Below are positions 46,431 through 55,122 of a DNA stretch of 64,000 bases, one piece after another. The notes under the pieces were generated by a model. The model made no database searches. It was not told the origin of the DNA and worked only from the letters and a program-made list of their open reading frames with translations. The stretch comes from Stigmatella erecta (lineage in GTDB: Bacteria > Myxococcota > Myxococcia > Myxococcales > Myxococcaceae): assembly GCF_900111745.1 (NCBI RefSeq), contig NZ_FOIJ01000002.1, positions 434,001-498,000 on the forward strand, given 5' to 3'. Positions within the stretch are counted from its first letter, which is position 1, and every line of letters begins with the position of its first letter. A program made the position numbers and the translations under genes.

Positions 46431-47180
46431 CTATATCTCGGACACGCCCTCGCGCTCCGTCCATCCTTCCAGCCCGTTGGGGAGGCGGATGCGCACATAC
46501 TTCCCCGCGTCCTCCAGCAGGCGGACCTTCAGCCCGGCGTGGACCTCGAAGAGCGTCTTGGCCTCGCCGCGCGGAAATTCGCGGGCCACCAGCTTCGGTG
46601 ACAGCACTACCGCCTCGTGCACCGTCCGCTGTACCCAGATGTGGGCCGCGAGCAGGCTGCCCAGGGGCAGCGCGAGCGTCAGGGCCACCCCGCCGAGCAC
46701 CGCGGCCCAGGCGCGGCGGCCCGGCCGCAGGAACCGGAACAGCACCAGCGCGCCCAAGCCCACGCACCAGGCGGCCAGGAAGCCCCAGGCCACCAGGGCC
46801 TCGGGCGTGGCCAGCACCAGCCGCGTGAGGAAGTCCTCCTCCAGCGCGGTGCCCACCACCTTGTCCACCTGCCGGGCCCGGGCGATGGCCAGGTTCGCCT
46901 CCAGGTCCGGGGCGCGCCCGCCCTGCTTCCAGGCCCGCTCCAGCGCCAGCGTCGCCCGGCCCAGGTCTCCCTGCGCCAGGTACGCGGTGCCCAGGTTGTA
47001 GAGGACGTCCGGGCCGCCCTGGCCATGGGACAGCAGCTTCTCGTAGCCCTCGCGCGCCGCGGCGTAGTCCTCGCGGGAGTAGGCGTCGTTGGCCTGGGAG
47101 AAGAGCGCCTCCGCCTCCTCGGGCGTGTAGTAGCCCTGGCCCAGCAACACGGCGGTGAGCATCGCGGTGAGGGCGCTCAT
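46431..47180 (-). CDS. batE: BatE-like TPR and SH3 membrane protein
   Basis: 249 residues. An N-terminal export segment, TPR repeats (EEAEALFSQANDAYSREDYAAAREGYEKLL and GPDVLYNLGTAYLAQGDLGRATLALERAW), two membrane segments (VAWGFLAAWCVGLGALVLF and VLGGVALTLALPLGSLL), and a C-terminal SH3b-like domain (VHAGLKVRLLEDAGKYVRIRLPNGLEGW). It is the end of the Bat operon, with its ATG overlapping the batD stop. It probably scaffolds the Bat complex at the inner membrane. Confidence 0.85.
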   Translation of the reverse strand: MSALTAMLTAVLLGQGYYTPEEAEALFSQANDAYSREDYAAAREGYEKLLSHGQGGPDVLYNLGTAYLAQGDLGRATLALERAWKQGGRAPDLEANLAIARARQVDKVVGTALEEDFLTRLVLATPEALVAWGFLAAWCVGLGALVLFRFLRPGRRAWAAVLGGVALTLALPLGSLLAAHIWVQRTVHEAVVLSPKLVAREFPRGEAKTLFEVHAGLKVRLLEDAGKYVRIRLPNGLEGWTEREGVSEI

Positions 47181-49039
47181 TTCTCCCACTTCTCCATCAC
47201 GGCCTCCGCCGCATCCAGGATGCGGTTGCGCTCGGAGGGCTCCGCACCCCCGCCAAAGCGCCCCACGTCACACGCCTCCAGCACGTAGAGCACCCGCGAG
47301 CGGTGCGTGGGCGCCACCCCCGCCTGGGCCATCTTCTCCCCCAGGGCCTCGCGGGTGAGCCCCACCACGGGCGTGCGCAGCCGGGCCTCCAGGAAGCCCA
47401 TCAGCGCCTTCTCCACCTCGGCGTAGAAGGCGCTGGCGCTGCCCTGGCCCCTGAGCTTCTCCGCCGCCTCCAGCCGCTTGCGGGCCGCCTTCGCCTGCTG
47501 GTGGGTGCGCCCCACCTCCGTCTGCGAGAAGAGCTTCCCGCGCACCTGTCCCAGCAGCGCCACGCCGAGCAGCAGCCCCACCGGGGCCAGCACCGTGGGC
47601 AGGAAGAAGGCCCGCTCCCAGAGCGGTGCCGCCGGGGCCACGAAGCGCGCCTGGTGCCGCGGGGGACGCAGGCCGCCCACCGTCAGCACGTTCTTCGGCG
47701 CGTTGGCGGCATCCGCCACGGGCGTGGGCGTGTTGCCCAGGGACGTGGCCCCGCCGGAGCCCGCCTCCACCGTCACGGTGACGGGGTCCGTGCGCGCCAC
47801 GTCATACGCGCGGCGGCCCGGGTCGAAATAGGGGAACTCCAGCGGCGGCAGGGTGAATGTGCCCGTGCGCTGCGGCATCACCAGGTACTCCTGCACCCGC
47901 TGGCCCTGGATGCGGTTGCGCACGGGGCTGAGCCGGTCCGAGGTGGACGGATCATAGACCTTCAGCGCCGAGGGGGCGGTCAGCTTCGGCGGGGTGACGT
48001 TCTTCACGTTGCCCGAGCCCTCCAGGGTCACCCGCACGGTGATGGGCTGGCCCAGCTCCACGCTCGTGGGCGACACATCCATCGTGAGCTGCCAGTCGCC
48101 CACGTGGGCATTGGCCATGCCCGGCGGCGCGCCCGGGGGCAGAGGCTTGACGCGCACCTTGAGCGGGTTGGACACCCGGTGCACCCGGTGCCCGGCGAAC
48201 AGGAACCCCGTGGTGATGTCCGCCTCCGCGGCGGTGATGGTCAGCGAGCCCGGCTTCACCGGGAACAGGGCCCGGCGGCGCAGCAGGTAGGCGCGGTAGG
48301 GAATGCCGTTGACGGTGCGCCGCTCGCCGGAGAGCTGCGTGGGGCTCTCCACCTCCTCGCTCCAGAAGCCCTCCAGCTTGGGCATCGTCACCGCGTCCAC
48401 GCTGGACAGGTCCACCCGCGAGTAGATGTAGAGCGACAGCGTCACCTGCTCGCCCACGTACACGTCATCCCGGTCCAGGCTCGCCCGCAGGAACAGGTCC
48501 GAGTCCCCCCGGGGGATGATGGTGTCCTCCTCGTCCGCGTCATCGCCGAGGGGGCTCTGCCCCGCGGTGGGAAAGTTCCGGAACGGGTCCGGCAGCCGGC
48601 TGGGGCGGCTGGCCTGCCCGGGCGGAGGCCCGAGCCTGCCCGCGCTCACGGTGATTTCCACCGGCTCGGTGCGGTAGGTGCGGCCCGCGGTCTGGAGCAC
48701 CGCGGGCGGAATGATGAGCCGGCCCGGCCGCAGCGCCCGCATGACGAGGGTGTGCTTGGTGACGTCCTGGATGACCGCCGGGCCGCCGCCCGACAGCTGG
48801 ATGGAGCGCTGGCTGCTGCGGGACGAGGAGATGACCTCGATGTCCTTCGGCGCGGGGAACTGCACCTGCGCCGACGGGGGCGCGTCCACCACCACCACGG
48901 TGAGGCGGAAGGCGTCCTCGGTGCCCACCTCGGGCCGGTCCACCGATTGATAGAACTCGATGGCCGCCCACGCCGGCGCCGAGGCCAGCACGGCCAGCCC
49001 GGCGAGCAACACCCGCCAGCCGCTACCAGTCCTTCTCAT
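47177..49039 (-). CDS. batD: BatD-like exported protein
   Basis: 620 residues. Signal peptide ending APAWA, then repeated Ig-like domains of the BatD/oxygen-tolerance family: EFYQSVDRPEVGTEDAFRLTVVV, VQFPAPKDIEVISSSRSSQRSIQ, DVYVGEQVTLSLYIYSRV and VELGQPITVRVTLEGSGNVK. Near residue 480 one membrane segment follows (FFLPTVLAPVGLLLGVALLG), then a cytoplasmic helical tail. The bulk lies in the periplasm. It overlaps batC by 17 bases and batE by four. Confidence 0.88.
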   Translation of the reverse strand: MRRTGSGWRVLLAGLAVLASAPAWAAIEFYQSVDRPEVGTEDAFRLTVVVVDAPPSAQVQFPAPKDIEVISSSRSSQRSIQLSGGGPAVIQDVTKHTLVMRALRPGRLIIPPAVLQTAGRTYRTEPVEITVSAGRLGPPPGQASRPSRLPDPFRNFPTAGQSPLGDDADEEDTIIPRGDSDLFLRASLDRDDVYVGEQVTLSLYIYSRVDLSSVDAVTMPKLEGFWSEEVESPTQLSGERRTVNGIPYRAYLLRRRALFPVKPGSLTITAAEADITTGFLFAGHRVHRVSNPLKVRVKPLPPGAPPGMANAHVGDWQLTMDVSPTSVELGQPITVRVTLEGSGNVKNVTPPKLTAPSALKVYDPSTSDRLSPVRNRIQGQRVQEYLVMPQRTGTFTLPPLEFPYFDPGRRAYDVARTDPVTVTVEAGSGGATSLGNTPTPVADAANAPKNVLTVGGLRPPRHQARFVAPAAPLWERAFFLPTVLAPVGLLLGVALLGQVRGKLFSQTEVGRTHQQAKAARKRLEAAEKLRGQGSASAFYAEVEKALMGFLEARLRTPVVGLTREALGEKMAQAGVAPTHRSRVLYVLEACDVGRFGGGAEPSERNRILDAAEAVMEKWEK

Positions 49040-50042
49040 TCGGTGCCCTCTGCTTCTTCTTCTGCTGGAAACGCCACAGCTGGAGATTCTTCTCGTTCTG
49101 CTTCATCGCATCCAGCAGCCGCTCCGCTTCCTGCCGGTCGATGTCCTCCTGGCTGGCGCCCGCGTCCGCCCCGGAGCGCTCCAGGGCCTCGCCCTGGCTG
49201 CCCTCCTCGCTGCCGCCGTCGCTCTCCTCGCCCTCTCCCTCGGTCGATCCACCATCGGCCCCGCCGTCCTCGCCGCCATCCCCCTGCCCCCCGTCCTGAG
49301 CGCCCGCGTCCGCGCCGCCATCCCCGCCGTCCTCGCCCCCGTCGGCCCCGCCATCCGCGCCGCCGTCCGCGCCCGCATCGGCCCCGCCATCCGTGCCGCC
49401 GTCCGCGCCGCCATCCTGGCCCGCATCGGAGCCGCCGTCGCCGCCGTCCATCCCGCCATCCTGGGGCTGGCCGCCGTCGGCCTTCTGGCCGCCGTCCTGG
49501 CCCGCGTCGGGCTTGCCCGCGTCGGAGCCGCCATCCTCGCCCCCGTCCGCGCCGCCGTCGGTGCCCCCGTCCTGCCCGTCCTGCTGGGGCGGCGGAAGGT
49601 TGCGCAGCACCACCTCGTAGTTGTGGCGGGCCATGGCGTCGCTCGGATCCAGCCGCAGGGCGCGCCGGTAGGCCTGGAGCGCCTCCTTGCGCTCGCCCTT
49701 CGAGGCGGCGAGGTTGCCCAGGTTGTACCAGGCCTTCTGTTGCAGGTCGGGCCGGTTGGACTCCGCCACCCGCTGGAAGGCCGCCTTGGCCTCCTCCGCC
49801 CGCCCGAGCTGCGCCAGCGCGTCGCCCCGGTTGAACTCCACCGCGGGGTCATCCGGCCGCTCCTTGCGGACCGCCTCGAAGGCCTCCAGCGCCTTCTCGT
49901 ACTGGCGCGCGTCATACGCCTCGCGCCCCTGGGCCGCGAGCGGGTGGTCCACCTCCAGCGGCCCCGCGGCCCACACCGGCCCCGCCAGGCCCGCCACCAG
50001 CAGCCACGCCAGCGCCCGCCCTGCCCGCCCCTGCCGCCTCAC
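49023..50042 (-). CDS. batC: BatC-like TPR protein with long Asp/Gly tract
   Basis: 339 residues. Signal peptide (LAWLLVAGLAGPVWA), then TPR repeats over about residues 33-150 (GREAYDARQYEKALEAFEAV, AWYNLGNLAASKGERKEALQAYRRAL). Residues 155-284 are almost only Asp, Gly, Ala, Glu and Ser. The end, AERLLDAMKQNEKNLQLW and a basic tail, is the conserved C-terminus of BatC. GTG 50042 is coupled to the batB stop (GTGA). The acidic tract is extraordinary in length and may bind calcium or act as a spacer. Confidence 0.85.
   Translation of the reverse strand: MRRQGRAGRALAWLLVAGLAGPVWAAGPLEVDHPLAAQGREAYDARQYEKALEAFEAVRKERPDDPAVEFNRGDALAQLGRAEEAKAAFQRVAESNRPDLQQKAWYNLGNLAASKGERKEALQAYRRALRLDPSDAMARHNYEVVLRNLPPPQQDGQDGGTDGGADGGEDGGSDAGKPDAGQDGGQKADGGQPQDGGMDGGDGGSDAGQDGGADGGTDGGADAGADGGADGGADGGEDGGDGGADAGAQDGGQGDGGEDGGADGGSTEGEGEESDGGSEEGSQGEALERSGADAGASQEDIDRQEAERLLDAMKQNEKNLQLWRFQQKKKQRAPNEKDW
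49191..49580 (-). repeat. Low-complexity Asp/Gly-coding tract in batC
   Basis: About 390 bases made mainly of GAC/GAT, GGC and GCC-type codons, repeating DGGADGG-like units. It is a degenerate microsatellite-like tract that is likely to vary in length between strains in multiples of three. Confidence 0.85.
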
Positions 50043-51097
50043 GGGGCCCTCCGGCGCGCGGAGGGCAACAGCAGCATCCCCGCCACGAGCAGCGCCAGGC
50101 CCGGCGCCGCGTAGTACTGGAAGCGCTCGTCGTACCGCACCGTCACGCGGCTCTCGAGCTCGCTCTTCTGCATCTTGTCGATGCGCTCCACCACCTGCCC
50201 CATGGCCACGCCGCGCGGCTGGTAGAAGAAGGCGCCGCCCGTGGCCTCCGAGATGGCCGTCAGCCCTCCGCGGTCCATCCGGGTGATGACCGTCTCCCCG
50301 GCCGCGTCCTTCTTGTAGTCCACGAACTCGCCCCGCCGGTTGAAGACGGGGATGGGCTCGCCGCCCTCCGAGCCCACGCCCACCGCCAGCACCTGCACGC
50401 CCCCGTCCTTGAGCGCCTCGGTGGCCTCGCCGACTTCGCCGAACAGGTCCTCGCCATCGGACAGCAGGACCACGGCCCGCTCCTTGGCCCCCCGGTCCGC
50501 GTTGCTCAGCACCTGGCTGGCCAGCTTCAGCGCCGCGCCGATGTTGCTGCCCCCTTGCGGCATCTGGTCAGGGTCCACCGCCCGGAGGAACAGCTTCACG
50601 GCCGAGTAGTCCGAGGTGAGCGGTGACTGGATGAAGGCATCGCCCGCGAAGACGACCAGCCCCACCCGGTCCCCCTTCAGCTCGTCCAGCAGCGTGTTCA
50701 GCTCCAGCTTGGCCCGCTCCAGGCGGCTGGGCTGCACGTCCCGCGCGAGCATGGACTTGGAGGCATCCAGCACCACCACCACGTCGATGCCCTTGCGCTT
50801 CGTCATCTCGCTCTTGCTGCCGCACTGGGGCTGCGCCAGGGCCACCCCCAGCAGCGCCAGCCCCAGCCCGTAGAAGCTGCCCTGCACCGCCGGGCGCCAC
50901 TGGGACACACCCGGGGCCAGCCGCTCCACCAGCCGCTCGGCGAGCAGCGCCCGCACGCGCGCGCGCCGCCTCAGCGCCAGCACCAGCGCCAGCAAGCCGA
51001 GCAGCAAGCCCACCGCGCACAGCAGCAGAAAGAGGGGCTGCGCCAGCCCCGCCTGATAGCCGAGCACGGTGAAGCGCCAGGGTTCCACATGCGGCAT
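50039..51097 (-). CDS. batB: BatB-like von Willebrand A membrane protein
   Basis: 352 residues. Two N-terminal membrane segments (FLLLCAVGLLLGLLALVLAL and GLGLALLGVALA), a vWA domain with the MIDAS motif DASKSML, SDGEDLF, and a C-terminal membrane segment (AAPGLALLVAGMLLLP). The ATG at 51097 shares one base with the batA stop. With BatA it probably forms a metal-dependent pair that contacts partners at the inner membrane. Confidence 0.9.
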   Translation of the reverse strand: MPHVEPWRFTVLGYQAGLAQPLFLLLCAVGLLLGLLALVLALRRRARVRALLAERLVERLAPGVSQWRPAVQGSFYGLGLALLGVALAQPQCGSKSEMTKRKGIDVVVVLDASKSMLARDVQPSRLERAKLELNTLLDELKGDRVGLVVFAGDAFIQSPLTSDYSAVKLFLRAVDPDQMPQGGSNIGAALKLASQVLSNADRGAKERAVVLLSDGEDLFGEVGEATEALKDGGVQVLAVGVGSEGGEPIPVFNRRGEFVDYKKDAAGETVITRMDRGGLTAISEATGGAFFYQPRGVAMGQVVERIDKMQKSELESRVTVRYDERFQYYAAPGLALLVAGMLLLPSARRRAP

Positions 51098-52107
51098 CAC
51101 GGAAACACCCTCAGGAAGGTGGCGCGCAGGAGCAGCTCCAGCGCGGCGAGGCCGAAGGCCGCCAGCAGGTACGGGTGGAAGTCCTCGCGGTAGGTGGCCG
51201 ACGCCCCGCCCTCCACGAGCTTCGAGCGCTCCAGCGAGTCGAGCACCTTCTGGAGCCCCTGCTTGAGCCCCTCGGGGTCCGTGGCACGGTAGTACTCGCC
51301 GCCCGTGCGCGAGGCGATGTCCTGCAGCAGCTCGGGGTTGATGGGAATCTCGGTCTCCCGCCACACGACGTTGCCGAAGAGATCCTGCCCCTGCGGGAAG
51401 GGCACCTTGCCGCCCTTGCCCACCAGGATGGTGTACACGGGGATCCGGAGCGACTCGGCCATGGAGGCCGCGTCCAGCGGGGAAATCTTTCCCGCGTTGT
51501 TGTCGCCGTCGGTGATGAGCACCACCACGCGGCTCTTGGCCTCGGAGTCCCGCAGGCGGTTGAGCGAGGTGGCCAGCGCATCGCCAATGGCCGTGCCGTC
51601 CTCCAGCACGCGCGTGCGGATCTGCTTGAGCACCTCGCGCAGCACCCCGTAGTCCAGCGTCAGCGGGGCCTGGGTGTAGGCGGCGCCGGCGAAGACCACC
51701 AAGCCGATCCGGTCATTCACGCGGTTGGAGATGAACTCGGCGAGCACCTCCTTGGCCACGTGCAGGCGGTTCTGCGGCCGGAAGTCCCCGGCCTCCATGG
51801 AGGTGGACAGGTCCAGCGCCACCACGATGTCGATGCCCTCCACGCTCAAGTCGCGCACGCGCGCATCGCGCGACTGGGGCCGGGCCAGGGCCACGAGGGC
51901 CGCCACCACGGCCAGGGCGCGCACCCCGGGCAGCACCGGCAGCAGGTAGGCGCGGAAGCCCCGGCCCTGGCGGGCGAAGACGTGGGCGCCCGAGAAGCGC
52001 AGCGCGGCACGCTGGCGCCGCTCCCGCCAGGCCTGGAAGAGCAGGACGGGCACGAGCAGCAATCCCCAGAGCACCTGAGGGCTATGGAACGCGAGGTCCG
52101 GAAACAT
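51097..52107 (-). CDS. batA: BatA-like von Willebrand A membrane protein
   Basis: 336 residues. Membrane segments at both ends (QVLWGLLLVPVLLFQAW, VRALAVVAALVALA and LLAAFGLAALELLL), with a vWA domain between: MIDAS DLSTSME, FAGAAYTQAPLT, ITDGDNNAG. The N-terminus overlaps the preceding gene by 26 bases in another frame. Together with BatB, BatD and the DUF58 protein it makes up the Bat complex, known for oxygen tolerance in Bacteroides and for envelope stress or cell-shape effects elsewhere. Confidence 0.9.
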   Translation of the reverse strand: MFPDLAFHSPQVLWGLLLVPVLLFQAWRERRQRAALRFSGAHVFARQGRGFRAYLLPVLPGVRALAVVAALVALARPQSRDARVRDLSVEGIDIVVALDLSTSMEAGDFRPQNRLHVAKEVLAEFISNRVNDRIGLVVFAGAAYTQAPLTLDYGVLREVLKQIRTRVLEDGTAIGDALATSLNRLRDSEAKSRVVVLITDGDNNAGKISPLDAASMAESLRIPVYTILVGKGGKVPFPQGQDLFGNVVWRETEIPINPELLQDIASRTGGEYYRATDPEGLKQGLQKVLDSLERSKLVEGGASATYREDFHPYLLAAFGLAALELLLRATFLRVFP

Positions 52108-53110
52108 GGGCGGGGGGCTCGGAGGGGGGAGGCGCCGGCGGGGTATACGTCTTCTCGACCAGCTCGTAGCCGAACGCGAGCGAGGCCTCGCACGAGGCCG
52201 GGGTGGCGTCGGCGCGCGCGTACTTCACCATGTCCGACTCGGAGACGAAGCGCATGAGCTTGTCCTCGGGCAGGCCCGGCGTGTGCAGCTTGCGCAGCGA
52301 GGCGAGCAGCTCGGGGCTCGTGCACTCCAGGGCCTCGAAGCCGTAGCGCTCGCCGAGGTAGCCGCGGATGATTTCCGAGAGCCGGAAGTAGAAGTCCTTC
52401 ACCTGGCCCTGGCCGTGCAGGTTCTCCTTGCGGAGCGCATCCAGCGACTGCCGGGTGCGGACATCCAGGGGCGCCAGGGGCTTCTGCGCCACGGCATGCG
52501 AGCGGGGCCTTCGCAGCCACTTCACCCCGCCGTAGGCGAGCAGGCCCGCCACGAACAGGCCCAGCGCCACCCAGACCAGGCGCCAGGAGCGGATGGGAAT
52601 CTCGGTGGGCGGCTGGTAGTCGAGCAGCTCCGCGCCCTTCTCGTCCGCGTCCTGGGGCAGCGTGGGCGTCACCTCGACGTCCAGGCCCGGCACGCTCACG
52701 CTCTGCGTGCCCGCCGGGGCATACAGCTCGAAGCGCAGCTCGGGCAGCTTCACAACCCCCAGCGAGAAGGCGGAGAGCTTCAGCCGGAACGTGGTGACGG
52801 AGCGGTCCGGCCCATCCTGGCGCTGGCGCGTCTGCTCCAGCACCTCCAGCTCCTCCAGCTCCTTGGGCATCACCAGCTCGAAGCGCTGGTCCTTCGCGTG
52901 GGTGAAGACGAGCTCGTACGTGAAGGTCTCCCCCAGCATCACCTGCGGGGGCAGCACGCGCCCGGCCACATCCCAGGGCGCCATGCCCTCGGCCACGCCC
53001 CCATCCAGCACCTGGGCGGCGAGGGGTTGCAGCTCCTGCTCCCCATCCCGGCCCCCCGGGCGTCCACAGGCCGCCAGCCCCAGCAGCACCACCAGCAGAA
53101 GCCGCCTCAT
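52082..53110 (-). CDS. Bat-operon lipoprotein, BatD/DUF4381-like
   Basis: 342 residues. Signal LLLVVLLGLAAC with lipobox (Cys15). A periplasmic beta domain with VMLGETFTYELVFTHAKDQRFE follows, then one membrane segment (WVALGLFVAGLLAYGG) near residue 190. The cytoplasmic C-terminal part, RTRQSLDALRKENLHGQGQVKDFYFRLSEIIRGYLGERYGFE, is typical of DUF4381/BatD-end proteins. Lipid anchor plus a membrane span is unusual. It is coupled at both ends: GTG-like overlap with DUF58 upstream and a 26-base overlap with batA. Confidence 0.75.
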   Translation of the reverse strand: MRRLLLVVLLGLAACGRPGGRDGEQELQPLAAQVLDGGVAEGMAPWDVAGRVLPPQVMLGETFTYELVFTHAKDQRFELVMPKELEELEVLEQTRQRQDGPDRSVTTFRLKLSAFSLGVVKLPELRFELYAPAGTQSVSVPGLDVEVTPTLPQDADEKGAELLDYQPPTEIPIRSWRLVWVALGLFVAGLLAYGGVKWLRRPRSHAVAQKPLAPLDVRTRQSLDALRKENLHGQGQVKDFYFRLSEIIRGYLGERYGFEALECTSPELLASLRKLHTPGLPEDKLMRFVSESDMVKYARADATPASCEASLAFGYELVEKTYTPPAPPPSEPPAHVSGPRVP

Positions 53111-53988
53111 GCCGCCAGCCTCCGGGCCCGCGCGCGGAAGAACTGCGCGAGCGCCTTGCCGTGGTCATTGCCGCCGCGCAGCTCCACGTGATCCAACTCC
53201 AGCTTCTTGAACAGGCGCTGGCGCTCCAGGCGCTGGGCCTGCATGGCCCGGGCGAACCGGCCGCGCACGCGCGGGTCCGCGGTGTCCACCACGAAGCGCT
53301 CGCCCGTCTCCGGGTCCTCCATCTCCACCAGGCCCAGCTTGGGGAACTCCACCTCCAGCGGGTCGGCGATGACGACGGGGACCAGGTCGTGCTTGCGCCC
53401 CACCAGCCGCAGCGGCTTCTCGTAGTCGCGCGCCAGGAAGTCGGAGATGAGGAACGTCACCGCCTTGCGCTTGGCCACCTGGCGCAGGTACATGAGCCCC
53501 ACGCCCAGGTCCGTGCCCGTGCCCTTGGGCTTGAAGGTGAGGATGTCGCTGATGAGCCGCAGCACGTGCGTGCGGCCCTTGCGCGGCGGCACCACCTTCT
53601 CCACCCGGTCCGAGAACAGGATGAGCCCCACCCGGTCGTTGTTGGCGATGGCCGAGAAGGCGATCTGCGCGGCCGCCTCGGCGGCGATCTCCGCCTTGCT
53701 GCGCTCGTGCGAGCCGAACTCCTTCGAGGCCGACACGTCCACGAGCAGCATCACCGTCAGCTCGCGCTCCTCGGTGAAGACCTTGACGTAGGCCTCGTTC
53801 ATGCGCGCGGTGACGTTCCAGTCGATGATGCGGATTTCATCCCCAGGCTGGTACTGGCGCACCTCGGAGAAGGCCATGCCCCGGCCCTTGAAGACCGAGT
53901 GGTACTGGCCCGCCAGCATGTCCGAGACCACCTTGCGGGTCCGGATCTCCAGCTTGCGGATGCGGCGGATGAGGTCCTTCGGGAGCAC
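53107..53988 (-). CDS. DUF58 domain protein (vWA-like, cytosolic)
   Basis: 293 residues. MLPKDLIRRIRKLEIRTRKVV then the DUF58 marks GRGMAFSEVRQYQPGDEIRIIDWNVTARM. A vWA-like domain follows with LLVDVSASKEFGS and later FLISDFLARDYE. No membrane segment. In Bat operons it lies next to MoxR and is thought to be the ATPase's client or adaptor. It starts 27 bases after the moxR stop. Confidence 0.9.
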   Translation of the reverse strand: MLPKDLIRRIRKLEIRTRKVVSDMLAGQYHSVFKGRGMAFSEVRQYQPGDEIRIIDWNVTARMNEAYVKVFTEERELTVMLLVDVSASKEFGSHERSKAEIAAEAAAQIAFSAIANNDRVGLILFSDRVEKVVPPRKGRTHVLRLISDILTFKPKGTGTDLGVGLMYLRQVAKRKAVTFLISDFLARDYEKPLRLVGRKHDLVPVVIADPLEVEFPKLGLVEMEDPETGERFVVDTADPRVRGRFARAMQAQRLERQRLFKKLELDHVELRGGNDHGKALAQFFRARARRLAA

Positions 53989-54015
53989 GGGGCGCTCGGG
54001 GGGCTCTGGGGGGCG

Positions 54016-55005
54016 TTACGGCACTTCGACGCGATCGAACACGCGCTGGATGATCTTCTCCGGGGTCAGCTCCTCGGCCTCGGCCTCGTAGGTGACCGCC
54101 ACGCGGTGGCGTAGCACATCATACGCCACGGCCTTCACATCCTCCGGCGTGACGAAGCCCCGGTGCCGCAGGAACGCGTGCGCGCGCGCCGCCTGCGCCA
54201 GCGCGATGGTGGCGCGGGGGCTCGCCCCGAACTGGATGTAGTCCGCCAAGTCTTTCAGGCCGTACTTGTTGGGCTCGCGCGTGGCGAACACCACGTTGAG
54301 GATGTACTCCTTCACCTTCTCATCCATATAGATGAGGTGAACGAGCTCGCGCGCCCGCGCGATGTGCTCCAGGCCGATGATCTTGTTGGCCCGGGGCGAG
54401 GAGCCCCCGGACATGCGGTCCATGATGACCTTCTCCTCGTCCCGCGTGGGGTAGCCCACCTTCACCTTGAGCATGAAGCGGTCCACCTGCGCCTCGGGCA
54501 GGGGGTAGGTGCCCTCCTGCTCGATGGGGTTCTGCGTGGCGAGCACCAGGAACGGCGCGGGCAGCGCGAAGGTCTGGTCGCCGATGGTGACCTGGCGCTC
54601 GGCCATGGCCTCCAGCAGCGCGGACTGCACCTTGGCCGGGGCGCGGTTGATTTCGTCCGCGAGCACCACGTTGGCGAAGATGGGCCCCTTGCGGACGGTG
54701 AAGTTCGCCGCCTGCTGGTTGTAGATCATCGTGCCCACCAGGTCCGCCGGCAGCAGGTCCGGGGTGAACTGGACGCGCATGAAGGTGGCGCTCAGCGTGT
54801 CCGCGATGGTGCGCACCGTGAGCGTCTTGGCCAGGCCGGGCACGCCCTCCAGGAGCACGTGGCCATTGCAGAGCAGGCCAATGAGGATGCGCTCCAGCAT
54901 GTAGCGCTGCCCCACGATGACCTTGCCGGTCTCCTGGTTGAGGGCTTCGACGAAGCTGCTTTCCTGCTGCACCCTCTCGGTAAGGGCTCGGATGTCCGTG
55001 TTCAT
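54016..55005 (-). CDS. moxR: MoxR-family AAA+ ATPase
   Basis: 329 residues. Walker A LLEGVPGLAKTLTVR, Walker B VVLADEINRAPAKVQSALLEAM, sensor 1 VLATQNPIEQEGTYPLPEAQVDRFM, and sensor 2 GASPRATIALAQAARAHA. All catalytic parts are intact. MoxR ATPases act as chaperones that load metals or assemble partner vWA proteins. It is the first gene of the operon moxR-DUF58-lipoprotein-batA-batB-batC-batD-batE. ATG 55005 follows GGGGAC. Confidence 0.94.
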   Translation of the reverse strand: MNTDIRALTERVQQESSFVEALNQETGKVIVGQRYMLERILIGLLCNGHVLLEGVPGLAKTLTVRTIADTLSATFMRVQFTPDLLPADLVGTMIYNQQAANFTVRKGPIFANVVLADEINRAPAKVQSALLEAMAERQVTIGDQTFALPAPFLVLATQNPIEQEGTYPLPEAQVDRFMLKVKVGYPTRDEEKVIMDRMSGGSSPRANKIIGLEHIARARELVHLIYMDEKVKEYILNVVFATREPNKYGLKDLADYIQFGASPRATIALAQAARAHAFLRHRGFVTPEDVKAVAYDVLRHRVAVTYEAEAEELTPEKIIQRVFDRVEVP

Positions 55006-55033
55006 GTCCCCTCTGGGCCTCAAACGGCCGGCC

Positions 55034-55063
55034 AGCCTAGGGTTTCCAGGGTATCCGGCTCAA
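55034..55063 (-). promoter_or_regulatory. Predicted promoter of the moxR-bat operon
   Basis: Minus-strand TTGAGC (55058-55063), an 18-bp spacer and TAGGCT (55034-55039). Start would be near 55027, giving a leader of about 20 bases. Boxes match four of six positions or fewer, but position fits the operon start well. Confidence 0.35.
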
Positions 55064-55122
55064 CACCGCAGAAGGGGGGACATTCCGATAACGTGTGCCC
55101 CCCTCCCGCTGGAGTCCCCCCC

